A stretch of 5,722 nucleotides of DNA from Rhizobium sp. Q54 (lineage in GTDB: Bacteria; Pseudomonadota; Alphaproteobacteria; Rhizobiales; Beijerinckiaceae), in NCBI GenBank assembly GCA_945901195.1, contig CAMDKB010000304.1, positions 1 to 5,722 of the forward strand. The letters are read 5' to 3'. Of the stretch, positions 1 through 5,722 are shown piece by piece (position 1 is the stretch's first letter; the number at the start of each line of letters is the position of its first letter). The position numbers were made by a program, and so were the translations under genes. Under the pieces are notes generated by a model. That model had not been told where the DNA came from. It did not search any database and worked only from the letters and a program-made list of their open reading frames with translations.

Positions 1-1369
1 TGTTCTTTAAAATGATCCGCAGTTCATGACGTTCTTCGTCGCGCATCGCTTCTAAGGTTTGCCCGGACTTTTTGGCTTTGCGATCAAGCTTGTGAAGCGC
101 GTGCGCGGCAAATTGGAAAGCGGGTTCGCCCAGCGCAATGAGATGTTGCGCGCCGAGGTCTTCTTGCCAGCCACGGCGGGCAATAAAGGTCCGCAAATCC
201 AGGACGAAACGGGTCGTTTGAGGTGCGGCCAGCATGGCGTGGGCCCGTCCATAGCCTTCTTCGCGCCGTTCTTGCACGGCCTGAACAAAAGCATGTACGC
301 TTTCGTCTTGAGCGCAATATTTGAAAGGCCCATTGTCCAGCATTGTGATGAACACGTCGGTATCGCGAGCATCACCAAGCGCTGAAGCGATGTCCTTTCC
401 GTCCGACCGGAACGCGAGGAACTTCGGGTGCGGAATAGCCTTGTGAAAGATCTTGAGAACGGAACGCATCCGGCGGATTCCCACTCTCATCTGATGAATC
501 GCGTCCACATTGTCTGATTGAAGTAGCACCGGCCAATTCAGGACAAAATGATCAAGGCATTCGGTCAGGCTTGCTCCGATGAGATCGTCCAGCCGCATGG
601 TTCGTTTCAACGGCGGGCTTTGGGCCCGGCGCACAGTCACCTTATCGCCGGCTGCAAGAATGTACCCGCGTTGGGATTTTGTGAGGAGACCCAGCCGGAG
701 ATTATAGGCAGCCGAAAGTTGTTCGGCGAAGGCATAGAGATTGGCGGCTTCGCCTTCCTTGAGTTCCAGCTCTATTTCGCGCACGGGCACTTTGTTTTTC
801 CCATCGAGAATGTTGCCAATATCGAGGGCCACCTCGATTTTCGACGAACCTTTGGAGATGTCGATCGTCCGGCGGCGGATTTGTGTGGTGAAGCGCGCTA
901 TCAGTGGGGCGCCGGCTGTAATCGTTCGCAATTCCCCTGCCAATTCCGGACCAAAAAGGCCGATATCCGGATCTTCGGCAGCGCATTTCACCTCCAGCTC
1001 GTTTCTCGTATCGGCAGATCTGCTGGGGGTATCGGACCATTTTAACGTTTGAACGTAGCGGCCCTGTGATTTGCGTACACGCAACACAATGGCTTGTGCC
1101 CATAGTGCGCCGCCTGGCGTATCGAAATAGACTGATGACAGGTTCCGCGCCGGTGAGATGTTTTCACCCTCTGTCATCAAGGACGCGAATGCGAGTTCAA
1201 GCGCTTCCTGAGGGCCTTCCAGTTTTATCTCGCATTCCTGAGCCGGAACAATTGGGACAGATTCTTCGACGCCTGGCGTCAGAACTGCAGGCTGCAGACC
1301 TGGAAGTGCTTCAATTTCTGGAAAACTCAAGGTACGCCTCTGTGACATTTGGGGTTTAAATTCGTGCAT
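1..1369 (-). CDS. CYTH-CHAD domain protein (inorganic triphosphatase-like), 3' end beyond the window
   Basis: I translated the minus strand and found 456 uninterrupted codons with both domain signatures. The CYTH part has the ExExK metal/triphosphate motif as ECEIK at residues 45-49, YFDT at 81-84, LRVR at 96-99, QTLK at 107-110, E124/E126, and the closing strand REIELELKEG at 197-206. CHAD follows, with HQMRVGIRRMRS at 292-303 and RHELRIILKN at 447-456, just where the window ends. The missing C-terminus is probably a few tens of residues. CYTH proteins of the E. coli YgiF type hydrolyse inorganic triphosphate in the cytoplasm; CHAD histidines and basic residues bind polyphosphate. The start is uncertain. 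An in-frame TAG lies upstream near 1429, and candidates are ATG 1369, ATG 1348 and TTG 1330, the last preceded by AGAGG at a 6-nt spacing. ATG 1369 gives an unusual 44-residue lead before ExExK. Domain identity is firm; the exact substrate is inferred. Confidence 0.93.
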   Translation of the reverse strand, partial: MHEFKPQMSQRRTLSFPEIEALPGLQPAVLTPGVEESVPIVPAQECEIKLEGPQEALELAFASLMTEGENISPARNLSSVYFDTPGGALWAQAIVLRVRKSQGRYVQTLKWSDTPSRSADTRNELEVKCAAEDPDIGLFGPELAGELRTITAGAPLIARFTTQIRRRTIDISKGSSKIEVALDIGNILDGKNKVPVREIELELKEGEAANLYAFAEQLSAAYNLRLGLLTKSQRGYILAAGDKVTVRRAQSPPLKRTMRLDDLIGASLTECLDHFVLNWPVLLQSDNVDAIHQMRVGIRRMRSVLKIFHKAIPHPKFLAFRSDGKDIASALGDARDTDVFITMLDNGPFKYCAQDESVHAFVQAVQERREEGYGRAHAMLAAPQTTRFVLDLRTFIARRGWQEDLGAQHLIALGEPAFQFAAHALHKLDRKAKKSGQTLEAMRDEERHELRIILKN

Positions 1370-1512
1370 TGCACAGCATTCCGTCAAGGAAAATCGATAG
1401 TTGCCTATTTCTCTGCTTGGAAACGGCTAAGATTGCAGTAATAAATTCCTGCGCGTCGCCGAATATGACAGATTTGTAACAAAACAGACCGGACGATAAC
1501 TGGACGATTTCA
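1370..1512. promoter_or_regulatory. Divergent intergenic region with possible operator elements
   Basis: This 143-bp gap separates the minus-strand CYTH-CHAD gene from the plus-strand Pht5-like gene, so it should hold promoters for both. Visible on the plus strand are a perfect palindrome TTTGT-A-ACAAA at 1473-1483, resembling the TTGTnnACAA half-sites used by some GntR-family regulators, and a direct repeat GGACGAT at 1491-1497 and 1502-1508 with an 11-bp period. The second copy doubles as the only GGA-type ribosome site for ATG 1513 (8 nt away). A weak promoter match is TTGGAA at 1417-1422 with TAATAA at 1439-1444 (16-bp spacer). Each element is short enough to arise by chance, and no regulator gene is adjacent in the window. 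Confidence 0.35.
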
Positions 1513-2511
1513 ATGAGAACCAAAAAAGAAATCAGCATAGCTTTCGCTGAAAACCCTCGTACACGACCTGTTCTTGATGGCCGCGTGCAGGCTGAGGGGA
1601 TTGAACTAGTGCCCAGCGCGGGTAACCCGGGCGACATTTTCTGGCGGCAATTGCATTATGGCGACTTCGATGTTGCCGAGATGTCCTTTTCTTCACTGAT
1701 GATTGCGAAGGCGAGGGGCGATGATCGCTTTGTTGGTCTGCCGATCTTTACGACGCGACGATTTTTCCATTCGCATATTCTCTTTCGGAAAGGGTCAGGA
1801 ATCGAACGCCCGGAGGATATGAAAGGCAAGCGCGTTGGGGTGACGGAATATCAGCAGACCGGCGCGTTGTGGACGCGCGGTGCGCTGGAACATGAATGGG
1901 GGGTCCGCTCTCAGGACATGGAATTCTTCATGGAGCGCACGCCAGAAAAGAGCCACGGCGGCGCCACGGGCTTCAAGCCGCCTGCAGGCGTGACCGTGAA
2001 CCAAATTCCCGAGAGCAAGAGTGTGGCGTCGATGATGCTGTCAGGAGAACTCGATGCGGCCATTCATTATCGTGGTCACGTCAATATGGTAAATCGTTCG
2101 CGCGTCAGTCTGGTCAGTCATCCGGATATAAAGACGTTGTTTCCCGACACCGCGGCTGAAGGTGCGCGCTATTATGCGAAGACAAATATCTTCCCGATCA
2201 ATCATGGAATGGTGATCAAAAGGGAACTGGCGGAAAAGCATCCCTGGTTGGTCATCAATCTCATCAAGGCCTTCAATGACGCCAATTCCATTTGCGAGGC
2301 GGAGCGGCAGCAGCATGTGGAATATCACATTGATTCTGGCCTGCTGCCGCCATCTGCACGCGACGCATTGAAAACACAGATCGTCTATCACGGTATTCCG
2401 GAGAACCGTCTGGTACTCGAAACTGCCGCGCAGTATTCTCTTGAGCAAGGCTTGACGCCACGGCTGATGAAACTAGAGGAAGTGTTCGCCGAAAGCGCAA
2501 TGGAAATGTAA
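1513..2511 (+). CDS. 4,5-dihydroxyphthalate decarboxylase (Pht5)-like protein with periplasmic-binding-protein fold
   Basis: The 332-residue product resembles the Pht5/4,5-dihydroxyphthalate decarboxylase family, which has a type-2 periplasmic binding protein fold and is often annotated as an ABC transporter substrate-binding protein. Family-like features are RTRP (16-19) followed by LDGRV (21-25), FDVAEMSFSS (52-61), FFHSHILFRK (84-93), EDMKGKRVGVTEYQ (101-114), TGALWTRG (116-123), a glycine/proline loop around 143-160, SGELDA (177-182) and FPINHGMV (227-234), then KHPWL (242-246). There is no signal peptide, lipobox or membrane segment, so it is probably cytoplasmic and more likely an enzyme than a transport receptor. 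The characterised relative removes a carboxylate from 4,5-dihydroxyphthalate to give protocatechuate; here the substrate is unknown. Its length matches the family. The ribosome site is weak (GGA at 1502-1504). It leads a probable operon with the epimerase 27 bp downstream. Family membership is fairly sure; decarboxylase activity is inference. Confidence 0.82.
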   Translation: MRTKKEISIAFAENPRTRPVLDGRVQAEGIELVPSAGNPGDIFWRQLHYGDFDVAEMSFSSLMIAKARGDDRFVGLPIFTTRRFFHSHILFRKGSGIERPEDMKGKRVGVTEYQQTGALWTRGALEHEWGVRSQDMEFFMERTPEKSHGGATGFKPPAGVTVNQIPESKSVASMMLSGELDAAIHYRGHVNMVNRSRVSLVSHPDIKTLFPDTAAEGARYYAKTNIFPINHGMVIKRELAEKHPWLVINLIKAFNDANSICEAERQQHVEYHIDSGLLPPSARDALKTQIVYHGIPENRLVLETAAQYSLEQGLTPRLMKLEEVFAESAMEM

Positions 2512-2525
2512 TACTATAAAAAACC

Positions 2526-2531
2526 AGGAGG
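2526..2531 (+). promoter_or_regulatory. Strong Shine-Dalgarno for the epimerase gene
   Basis: A perfect AGGAGG lies 7 nt before ATG 2539, inside the 27-bp gap after the Pht5-like gene. It fixes the epimerase start and contrasts with the weak site of the first gene, suggesting the second protein is translated more efficiently from the shared message. Confidence 0.85.
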
Positions 2532-2538
2532 AAAAATC

Positions 2539-3495
2539 ATGACTACTTTGGTGATCGGCGCGGGCCTTGTGGGCTCGCAAGTGGCGCGTATTCTGGTCGA
2601 GGAGGGAAAGAAGCCCGTGCTCATGGATTCTGCAGCGCAGACGAAATCCATTGGTGAAATTGTTTCTTTGGACAAAGTTACAATGATATCAGGCGATATT
2701 CTTCGTCCATTGTCTGTTGTCAAGGCGATCAGGGATCATGGCATAACGGGCATCGTTCATACCGCCGCCAATCCCATGCTCACTCTGGGCGCGCAGACGG
2801 ACCCCTATTCGGCCATCAATCTCAACATCATGGGCACTGTGAACGTGCTAGAAGCTGCGCGCGTCTGTGGCGTTCCGCGCGTCGTGGTGTCGAGTTCCAA
2901 TGTTCTCAATCATTATCTGGCAGGCGGCGGCGGACAGACGGAGCCGATGAACGAAGAAGCCTATCCGCGCCCGACGACATTTTATTCCGCGACCAAACAG
3001 GCGATCGAAAGTCTCGGGTTGAATTATTCGAAATGGTGCAATGTGCAATTTGCGGGCATGCGTTATGGCGCGGTCTTCGGCCCGTGGAGTGGCGCAGGCG
3101 GTGGCGGTCCCTCCAATGTCGTACGCGACGCCTTGCGCAAGGTTATGGCCGGCGAAGAAGCGATTGTGCCTGCAGGCACGATGGAATGGGTCTATTCGAA
3201 AGACGCTGGCCGTGGGACAGTCCTTGCTTTGCGCGCAAAGGATCTGGGTACAGCCGTATTTAACGTCACGATGAAGCAGCCGACTTCACCGGATGAGTTT
3301 GTGCAAGCATTGCGTGAAATCGTGCCTGGCGCAAAGGTGCGTATTGAGACACCGAAGGCAAGCGCCGTGTCGCTTCCGAACATGCGCCGCAGCAGTGATC
3401 CGACAATCTCAAGGCAGACCCTCGGATATGAGCCGCAGTTTGATATTCTTGGCGCGCTGAAAGACATGCATGCGTGGATGAAAGCCAACGGCTAG
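2539..3495 (+). CDS. NAD(P)-dependent epimerase/dehydratase (extended SDR)
   Basis: This 318-residue cytoplasmic protein is an extended short-chain dehydrogenase. The Rossmann nucleotide motif GAGLVG is at residues 7-12. D30 ends the second strand, which favours NAD over NADP, and D53 in SGDI is at the usual adenine-contact position. HTAA follows at 74-77, the catalytic serine region VVVSSSNV is at 115-122, and the catalytic pair is Y149/K153 in YSATK. RYGAVFGP (175-182) matches the family RxxNVYGP block. Members use NAD for oxidation, epimerisation or dehydration of sugars and related hydroxy or carbonyl compounds; the substrate here cannot be read from sequence. A glycine-rich stretch at 184-190 probably forms a loop near the substrate site. 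It is the second gene of an operon with the Pht5-like gene, suggesting both act on one substrate. The last codon is only 6 bp from the stop of the convergent receptor gene. Confidence 0.92.
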   Translation: MTTLVIGAGLVGSQVARILVEEGKKPVLMDSAAQTKSIGEIVSLDKVTMISGDILRPLSVVKAIRDHGITGIVHTAANPMLTLGAQTDPYSAINLNIMGTVNVLEAARVCGVPRVVVSSSNVLNHYLAGGGGQTEPMNEEAYPRPTTFYSATKQAIESLGLNYSKWCNVQFAGMRYGAVFGPWSGAGGGGPSNVVRDALRKVMAGEEAIVPAGTMEWVYSKDAGRGTVLALRAKDLGTAVFNVTMKQPTSPDEFVQALREIVPGAKVRIETPKASAVSLPNMRRSSDPTISRQTLGYEPQFDILGALKDMHAWMKANG

Positions 3496-3501
3496 GACCG
3501 C

Positions 3502-4521
3502 TTATTCACCGCGTGCGGCCTTGGCCAGCGCTACAACTTCCGTCGAGACGGCAAGCGTCTCGCTGACAAGTCTTGCCAGGTCTGCGCCATCGAGCGCGGG
3601 GCCAAAGTCGATGTGCTTGTCTCTGGTGAATGCGACAAGCTCGGGATCAGTCATTGTATCCATGAATGCTTTACGCAATGCCGCGACGCGGTCCACGGGA
3701 ATCTCGGGTGTCGCCATGATGGAGCGGCCCATGGCGTTGCCCATCGCGAAAAGTTTGAGGGCGAGTTTCTCGTTCTCGTTGCGGTCGAGTTCCATCATCA
3801 AGGGAACATCGGGCATATCTGGCGCGCGCGCTTCAGCATATTGCACGAGGATATTGACCTTCTTGTCCCGCAACCAGTCGGCATTGTCGACTTTCATGGA
3901 CGCCCAGGCCTTGCTTCCGCCTTCCACTTCACCGCGCTGGATGGCAAGGATTGTCTCCGCATTTCCGGGATAGGAAGGGATCACGTTGAATTTCGTACCG
4001 GCAAGCTGATTGAGCGCTTTCAGATAGAATACGGTCGGCGATGTTGCGCCCGAGCCACCCATTATTGTTTCACGCTTGCGGGCATCCTCAAGTGTTTTCG
4101 TTGCTGACGTGTGCCAGGTGTAGGTAACCTCGACAACCGGGGCGACGCGCCCGATCCAGGTGAACTTGCGCGCGTCATATTGGATGCCTTCGCTTTTCAT
4201 GGCCTGTTCAATTGCAATGGCCTGCGGTGCGACAGCGAGCACCGTCCCATTTCTCGGCGCTGCATTGAAGACCCAGTTGGTCATTTTCAAGTGCCCCGCG
4301 CCGGGCATGTTCTTTACGATCATCGATGGCTTGCCGGGCATATGTTGGCCCATATTGCGTGCGATCAGGCGACCATAAAGATCATAGCCGCCGCCCGGCG
4401 AGGTGCCGACGTAAAGCTCAATGGTCTTGCCCTTGTAGAATTCTTCCGGCGTCTGCGCCTCGACAGGAAAGGCGGTGAACAGGGCGTTCAATGCCAACAA
4501 TGCTGAAAGTGTCTTCTTCAT
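3502..4521 (-). CDS. Tripartite tricarboxylate transporter (TTT) substrate-binding protein, Bug/TctC family
   Basis: The 339-residue product starts with a clear Sec signal peptide: KK at 2-3, a hydrophobic core to about 19, and a likely cleavage after VEA at 20-22. The mature protein has Bug/TctC hallmarks: the strand IELYVGTSPGGGYD at 34-47, NMPGAGHLKMTNW at 71-83, APRNGT at 88-93, GGSGATSPT at 155-163 and YPGNAETILAIQRGEVEGG at 184-202. The PGGGYD and GATSPT loops usually bind the ligand carboxylate. Such receptors capture di- or tricarboxylates and aromatic acids in the periplasm and deliver them to the TctA/TctB permease, which is not in this window; orphan receptors of this type are common. 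The ATG has AAAAGG at 4531-4536, 9 nt upstream. The SDR gene ends 50 bp upstream on the same strand, so the two could share a transcript. Ligand is unknown; a carboxylated aromatic is a guess from the neighbouring Pht5-like gene. Confidence 0.92.
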   Translation of the reverse strand: MKKTLSALLALNALFTAFPVEAQTPEEFYKGKTIELYVGTSPGGGYDLYGRLIARNMGQHMPGKPSMIVKNMPGAGHLKMTNWVFNAAPRNGTVLAVAPQAIAIEQAMKSEGIQYDARKFTWIGRVAPVVEVTYTWHTSATKTLEDARKRETIMGGSGATSPTVFYLKALNQLAGTKFNVIPSYPGNAETILAIQRGEVEGGSKAWASMKVDNADWLRDKKVNILVQYAEARAPDMPDVPLMMELDRNENEKLALKLFAMGNAMGRSIMATPEIPVDRVAALRKAFMDTMTDPELVAFTRDKHIDFGPALDGADLARLVSETLAVSTEVVALAKAARGE

Positions 4522-4571
4522 AACTGACTGCCTTTTGTGCGGGATTCAGTGGTGGACAGCGTCGGTTCAAT

Positions 4572-5312
4572 CTACGCGGGTCCGCGAAATTCGAGAATCT
4601 TGTCACGTGGAACGTCGTAGAATTTCCCGTTCTCCTGCCATTGGGGCATGCACATGCGTGCAATTTGTGGAGCGATTTCCTCCGGTGTCCTGAGCGACAA
4701 AGGGTCTTCATCGGGCATGATCGAAGCCCGCATGCTTGTGCGGGCCGGGCCGGGGTTGCAAAGCATGACACGAAGTTTGGTCGCTTCTGCCTCTGCTGCC
4801 CATGTGCGGACAACGGCATCCAGCGCCGATTTTGAAATCGCATAGACGCCGCGTCCGGGCGAAAGTTTGCTGCCAGAGCCCGAGGTCAGAAACACGGCGC
4901 GCGGTGTGTCTGCCTTCAGCATGAGGTGGCCGAGTTCCCGTATCAACAGCCAGTTCGCGGTGACGTTCGTTGTAAAAACTGCCTCCCATTCAGCTTCCGT
5001 TATTTGATCGAGAGTCGTGCGCGGCCCCATCATGGCTGCATTTGATACGAGTATGTCGAGATGGCCCCAATCTTTTGCGATCAGTTGGCCCAAGGAAACA
5101 ATGGAATCTGTCATTGATAGATCACATGCGCAGGCAAACGCCTGGCCGCCGAGTTCGCTGATATCTGCGCAGACCGGTGACAGGCTTGCTTCGTCGCGCG
5201 CTACAGCGATTACGCTCGCGCCCCGGCGTCCCAGTTCCAGTGCAATGCCGCGTCCTATGCCGCGCGAAGCGCCGGTTACGAGGGCGATGCGGCCCTTCAG
5301 AGATTGCACCAT
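4572..5312 (-). CDS. Classical SDR family NAD(P)-dependent oxidoreductase (YciK-like)
   Basis: With the ATG at 5312 the product is 246 residues, typical for a classical SDR. It has the cofactor motif TGASRGIG at 13-20, D64 in the CDLS adenine-contact block, SNAA at 90-93, N116, and the catalytic set S144, Y157 and K161 (YAISK). NPGPARTSMRA at 186-196 followed by an acidic DEDP loop resembles the YciK-like subgroup. R39 near the end of the second strand hints at NADP use. No signal peptide is present, so it is cytoplasmic. The frame can be extended 11 codons upstream to TTG 5345, but GGTGGA at 5320-5325, 7 nt before ATG 5312, supports the shorter form, as does TGASRGIG falling at the usual distance from the N-terminus. 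It lies upstream of the TTT receptor gene with a 50-bp gap. The substrate is unknown; a broad carbonyl reductase or a housekeeping role unrelated to the receptor is equally possible. Confidence 0.9.
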   Translation of the reverse strand: MVQSLKGRIALVTGASRGIGRGIALELGRRGASVIAVARDEASLSPVCADISELGGQAFACACDLSMTDSIVSLGQLIAKDWGHLDILVSNAAMMGPRTTLDQITEAEWEAVFTTNVTANWLLIRELGHLMLKADTPRAVFLTSGSGSKLSPGRGVYAISKSALDAVVRTWAAEAEATKLRVMLCNPGPARTSMRASIMPDEDPLSLRTPEEIAPQIARMCMPQWQENGKFYDVPRDKILEFRGPA

Positions 5313-5425
5313 CAGAATTTCCACCCCAGAGCCTGCGACCCGCAAATTTCAGGCCGCTGTGTTGTCAAAACTTTTAACAGCCTTTCTCTCTTGACCCAAC
5401 CGGGATTGCCACCAATTGTCACAGA
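5313..5425. promoter_or_regulatory. Divergent intergenic region between the SDR and the hydrolase fragment
   Basis: This gap should carry promoters for both directions. On the minus strand a perfect TTGACA occupies 5363-5368, but no good -10 box stands at the normal spacing. On the plus strand TTGACC at 5391-5396 is followed after 17 bp by AATTGT at 5414-5419, a weak -10 match only 6 nt before ATG 5426, which would make a nearly leaderless message. Neither promoter is convincing; a promoter for the SDR here would fit the ATG 5312 start. Confidence 0.25.
5320..5325 (-). promoter_or_regulatory. Shine-Dalgarno supporting the ATG start of the SDR gene
   Basis: On the minus strand GGTGGA lies 7 nt before ATG 5312. 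It sits within the coding part that would exist if TTG 5345 were used, and is the main reason for choosing the shorter SDR. Confidence 0.55.
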
Positions 5426-5590
5426 ATGAATCGCCGCCCCTTCCTGACTTTACTCACATTGCCTTTGCTAGCCGCAGGCGGGCTGGTCGGTTGGCGTTCG
5501 AGTTACAACCCGTATTACTCCGGTCCCAAGAGTGATCACTTCGACGGTCAATCCTTTTTCATTGACGGTTTCACTAAAGGGCTCTTCTAA
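5426..5590 (+). pseudogene. N-terminal remnant of an MBL-fold metal-dependent hydrolase
   Basis: A 54-codon frame starts at ATG 5426. Residues 1-8 (MNRRPFLT) form a twin-arginine-like motif, followed by a hydrophobic stretch to about residue 22, suggesting a Tat signal or membrane anchor. Residues 28-45 read NPYYSGPKSDHFDGQSFF, the conserved opening block of a family of MBL-fold (UlaG/NAPE-PLD-like) hydrolases found in proteobacteria. Such proteins normally run past 300 residues with the HxHxDH zinc site well downstream, but here the frame ends at TAA 5588-5590 after FTKGLF, and no frame in the remaining 132 bp resumes the family. Possible explanations are a truncated pseudogene, a recombination junction, or an assembly/frameshift error near a contig end. 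No clear ribosome site precedes the ATG. The family call rests on one short conserved block recognised from memory, so it is moderate. Confidence 0.5.
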
Positions 5591-5722
5591 AAACATGAAT
5601 TTTTGCGTGGCGTCATAGTCAAAATGATGGGACAGGCGGGGCGAAATTGTTTTTCCCGAGCCGGGGATGATTTCGTAGTTGGTTTTCCCTAGGTCACAGC
5701 GCCACTCCTTCTAACTACCCAT
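5591..5722. other. Terminal stretch with no supported gene
   Basis: I see no RNA gene, terminator hairpin or recognisable protein here. A minus-strand frame open from 5710 to the TAG at 5468-5470 crosses this stretch and has protein-like composition (for example YEIIPGSGKTISPRLSHHF), but it lacks a start codon ahead of that segment and overlaps the hydrolase remnant. An AAGGAG at 5705-5710 on the minus strand sits 7 nt before a GTG at 5695-5697 that meets a stop two codons later in a different frame. Confidence 0.3.

Noticed and set aside
548..1045. A 165-codon plus-strand open frame and shorter overlapping frames in the same area
   Set aside because: They lie antisense to the CYTH-CHAD gene, whose translation carries ExExK, QTLK and HQMRV motifs; the plus-strand translations show no family features.
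1356..1637. A minus-strand 93-codon frame across the divergent intergenic region
   Set aside because: It overlaps the start of the Pht5-like gene antisense, has no family motif, and its end overlaps the CYTH-CHAD start in a different frame.
1513..2511. Annotation as an exported ABC transporter (NitT/TauT-type) receptor
   Set aside because: The N-terminus is charged with no hydrophobic core, signal peptidase site or lipobox, and no ABC permease or ATPase gene is nearby.
3613..4107. A 164-codon plus-strand open frame and neighbours at 3521-3973 and 4111-4506
   Set aside because: They are antisense to the TTT receptor gene, which has a signal peptide and complete Bug/TctC motifs; the opposite frames look like GC-driven shadows.
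5313..5345. Eleven extra N-terminal codons for the SDR starting at TTG 5345
   Set aside because: GGTGGA 7 nt before ATG 5312 and the normal distance from the start to TGASRGIG favour the internal ATG.
1..5722. CRISPR array, insertion sequence, tRNA or attachment site
   Set aside because: No regularly spaced repeats, transposase motifs, terminal inverted repeats or tRNA-like cloverleaf were seen on either strand by reading.

Overview
The window looks like a chromosomal segment from a proteobacterium, most likely an alphaproteobacterium. The grounds are moderate-to-high GC by eye, a Bug/TctC-type solute receptor, a Pht5-type protein of a kind I associate with Bradyrhizobium-like genomes, and an SDR with the alphaproteobacterial-style NPGPxxTxMRA signature. 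This taxonomic call is inference from family resemblance; no rRNA or phylogenetic marker is present. Coding is dense, and I see no mobile element, tRNA, rRNA or CRISPR array.

Layout. (1) Positions 1-1369, minus strand: a CYTH-CHAD protein (inorganic triphosphatase/polyphosphate-binding type) that runs off the left edge before its stop codon. (2) 1370-1512: a divergent intergenic region with a small palindrome and a direct repeat. (3) 1513-3495, plus strand: a two-gene operon, a 4,5-dihydroxyphthalate decarboxylase (Pht5)-like protein with no signal peptide followed 27 bp later by an NAD-dependent epimerase/dehydratase with a strong Shine-Dalgarno. (4) 3502-4521, minus strand, convergent with only 6 bp between the stops: a secreted tripartite tricarboxylate transporter (TTT) receptor. 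(5) 4572-5312, minus strand, 50 bp upstream of the receptor gene and possibly cotranscribed with it: a classical SDR oxidoreductase. (6) 5426-5590, plus strand: a 54-codon frame that reads as the Tat-type leader and first conserved block of an MBL-fold metal-dependent hydrolase and then stops. The last ~130 bp holds no gene I can support.

How the parts may work together. The middle of the window (1513-5312) could be a small catabolic module. The TTT receptor would capture a carboxylate in the periplasm, the two Rossmann-fold enzymes would oxidise or rearrange it, and the Pht5-like protein would decarboxylate or otherwise process an aromatic-type carboxylate. No transporter membrane subunits (TctA/TctB), ring-cleavage enzyme or regulator lies in the window, so substrate and pathway are unproven. 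The flanking CYTH-CHAD and MBL-type genes look unrelated to it. I found no clear new system. The points most worth a second look are the Pht5-like/epimerase pairing and the broken hydrolase gene at the right edge.
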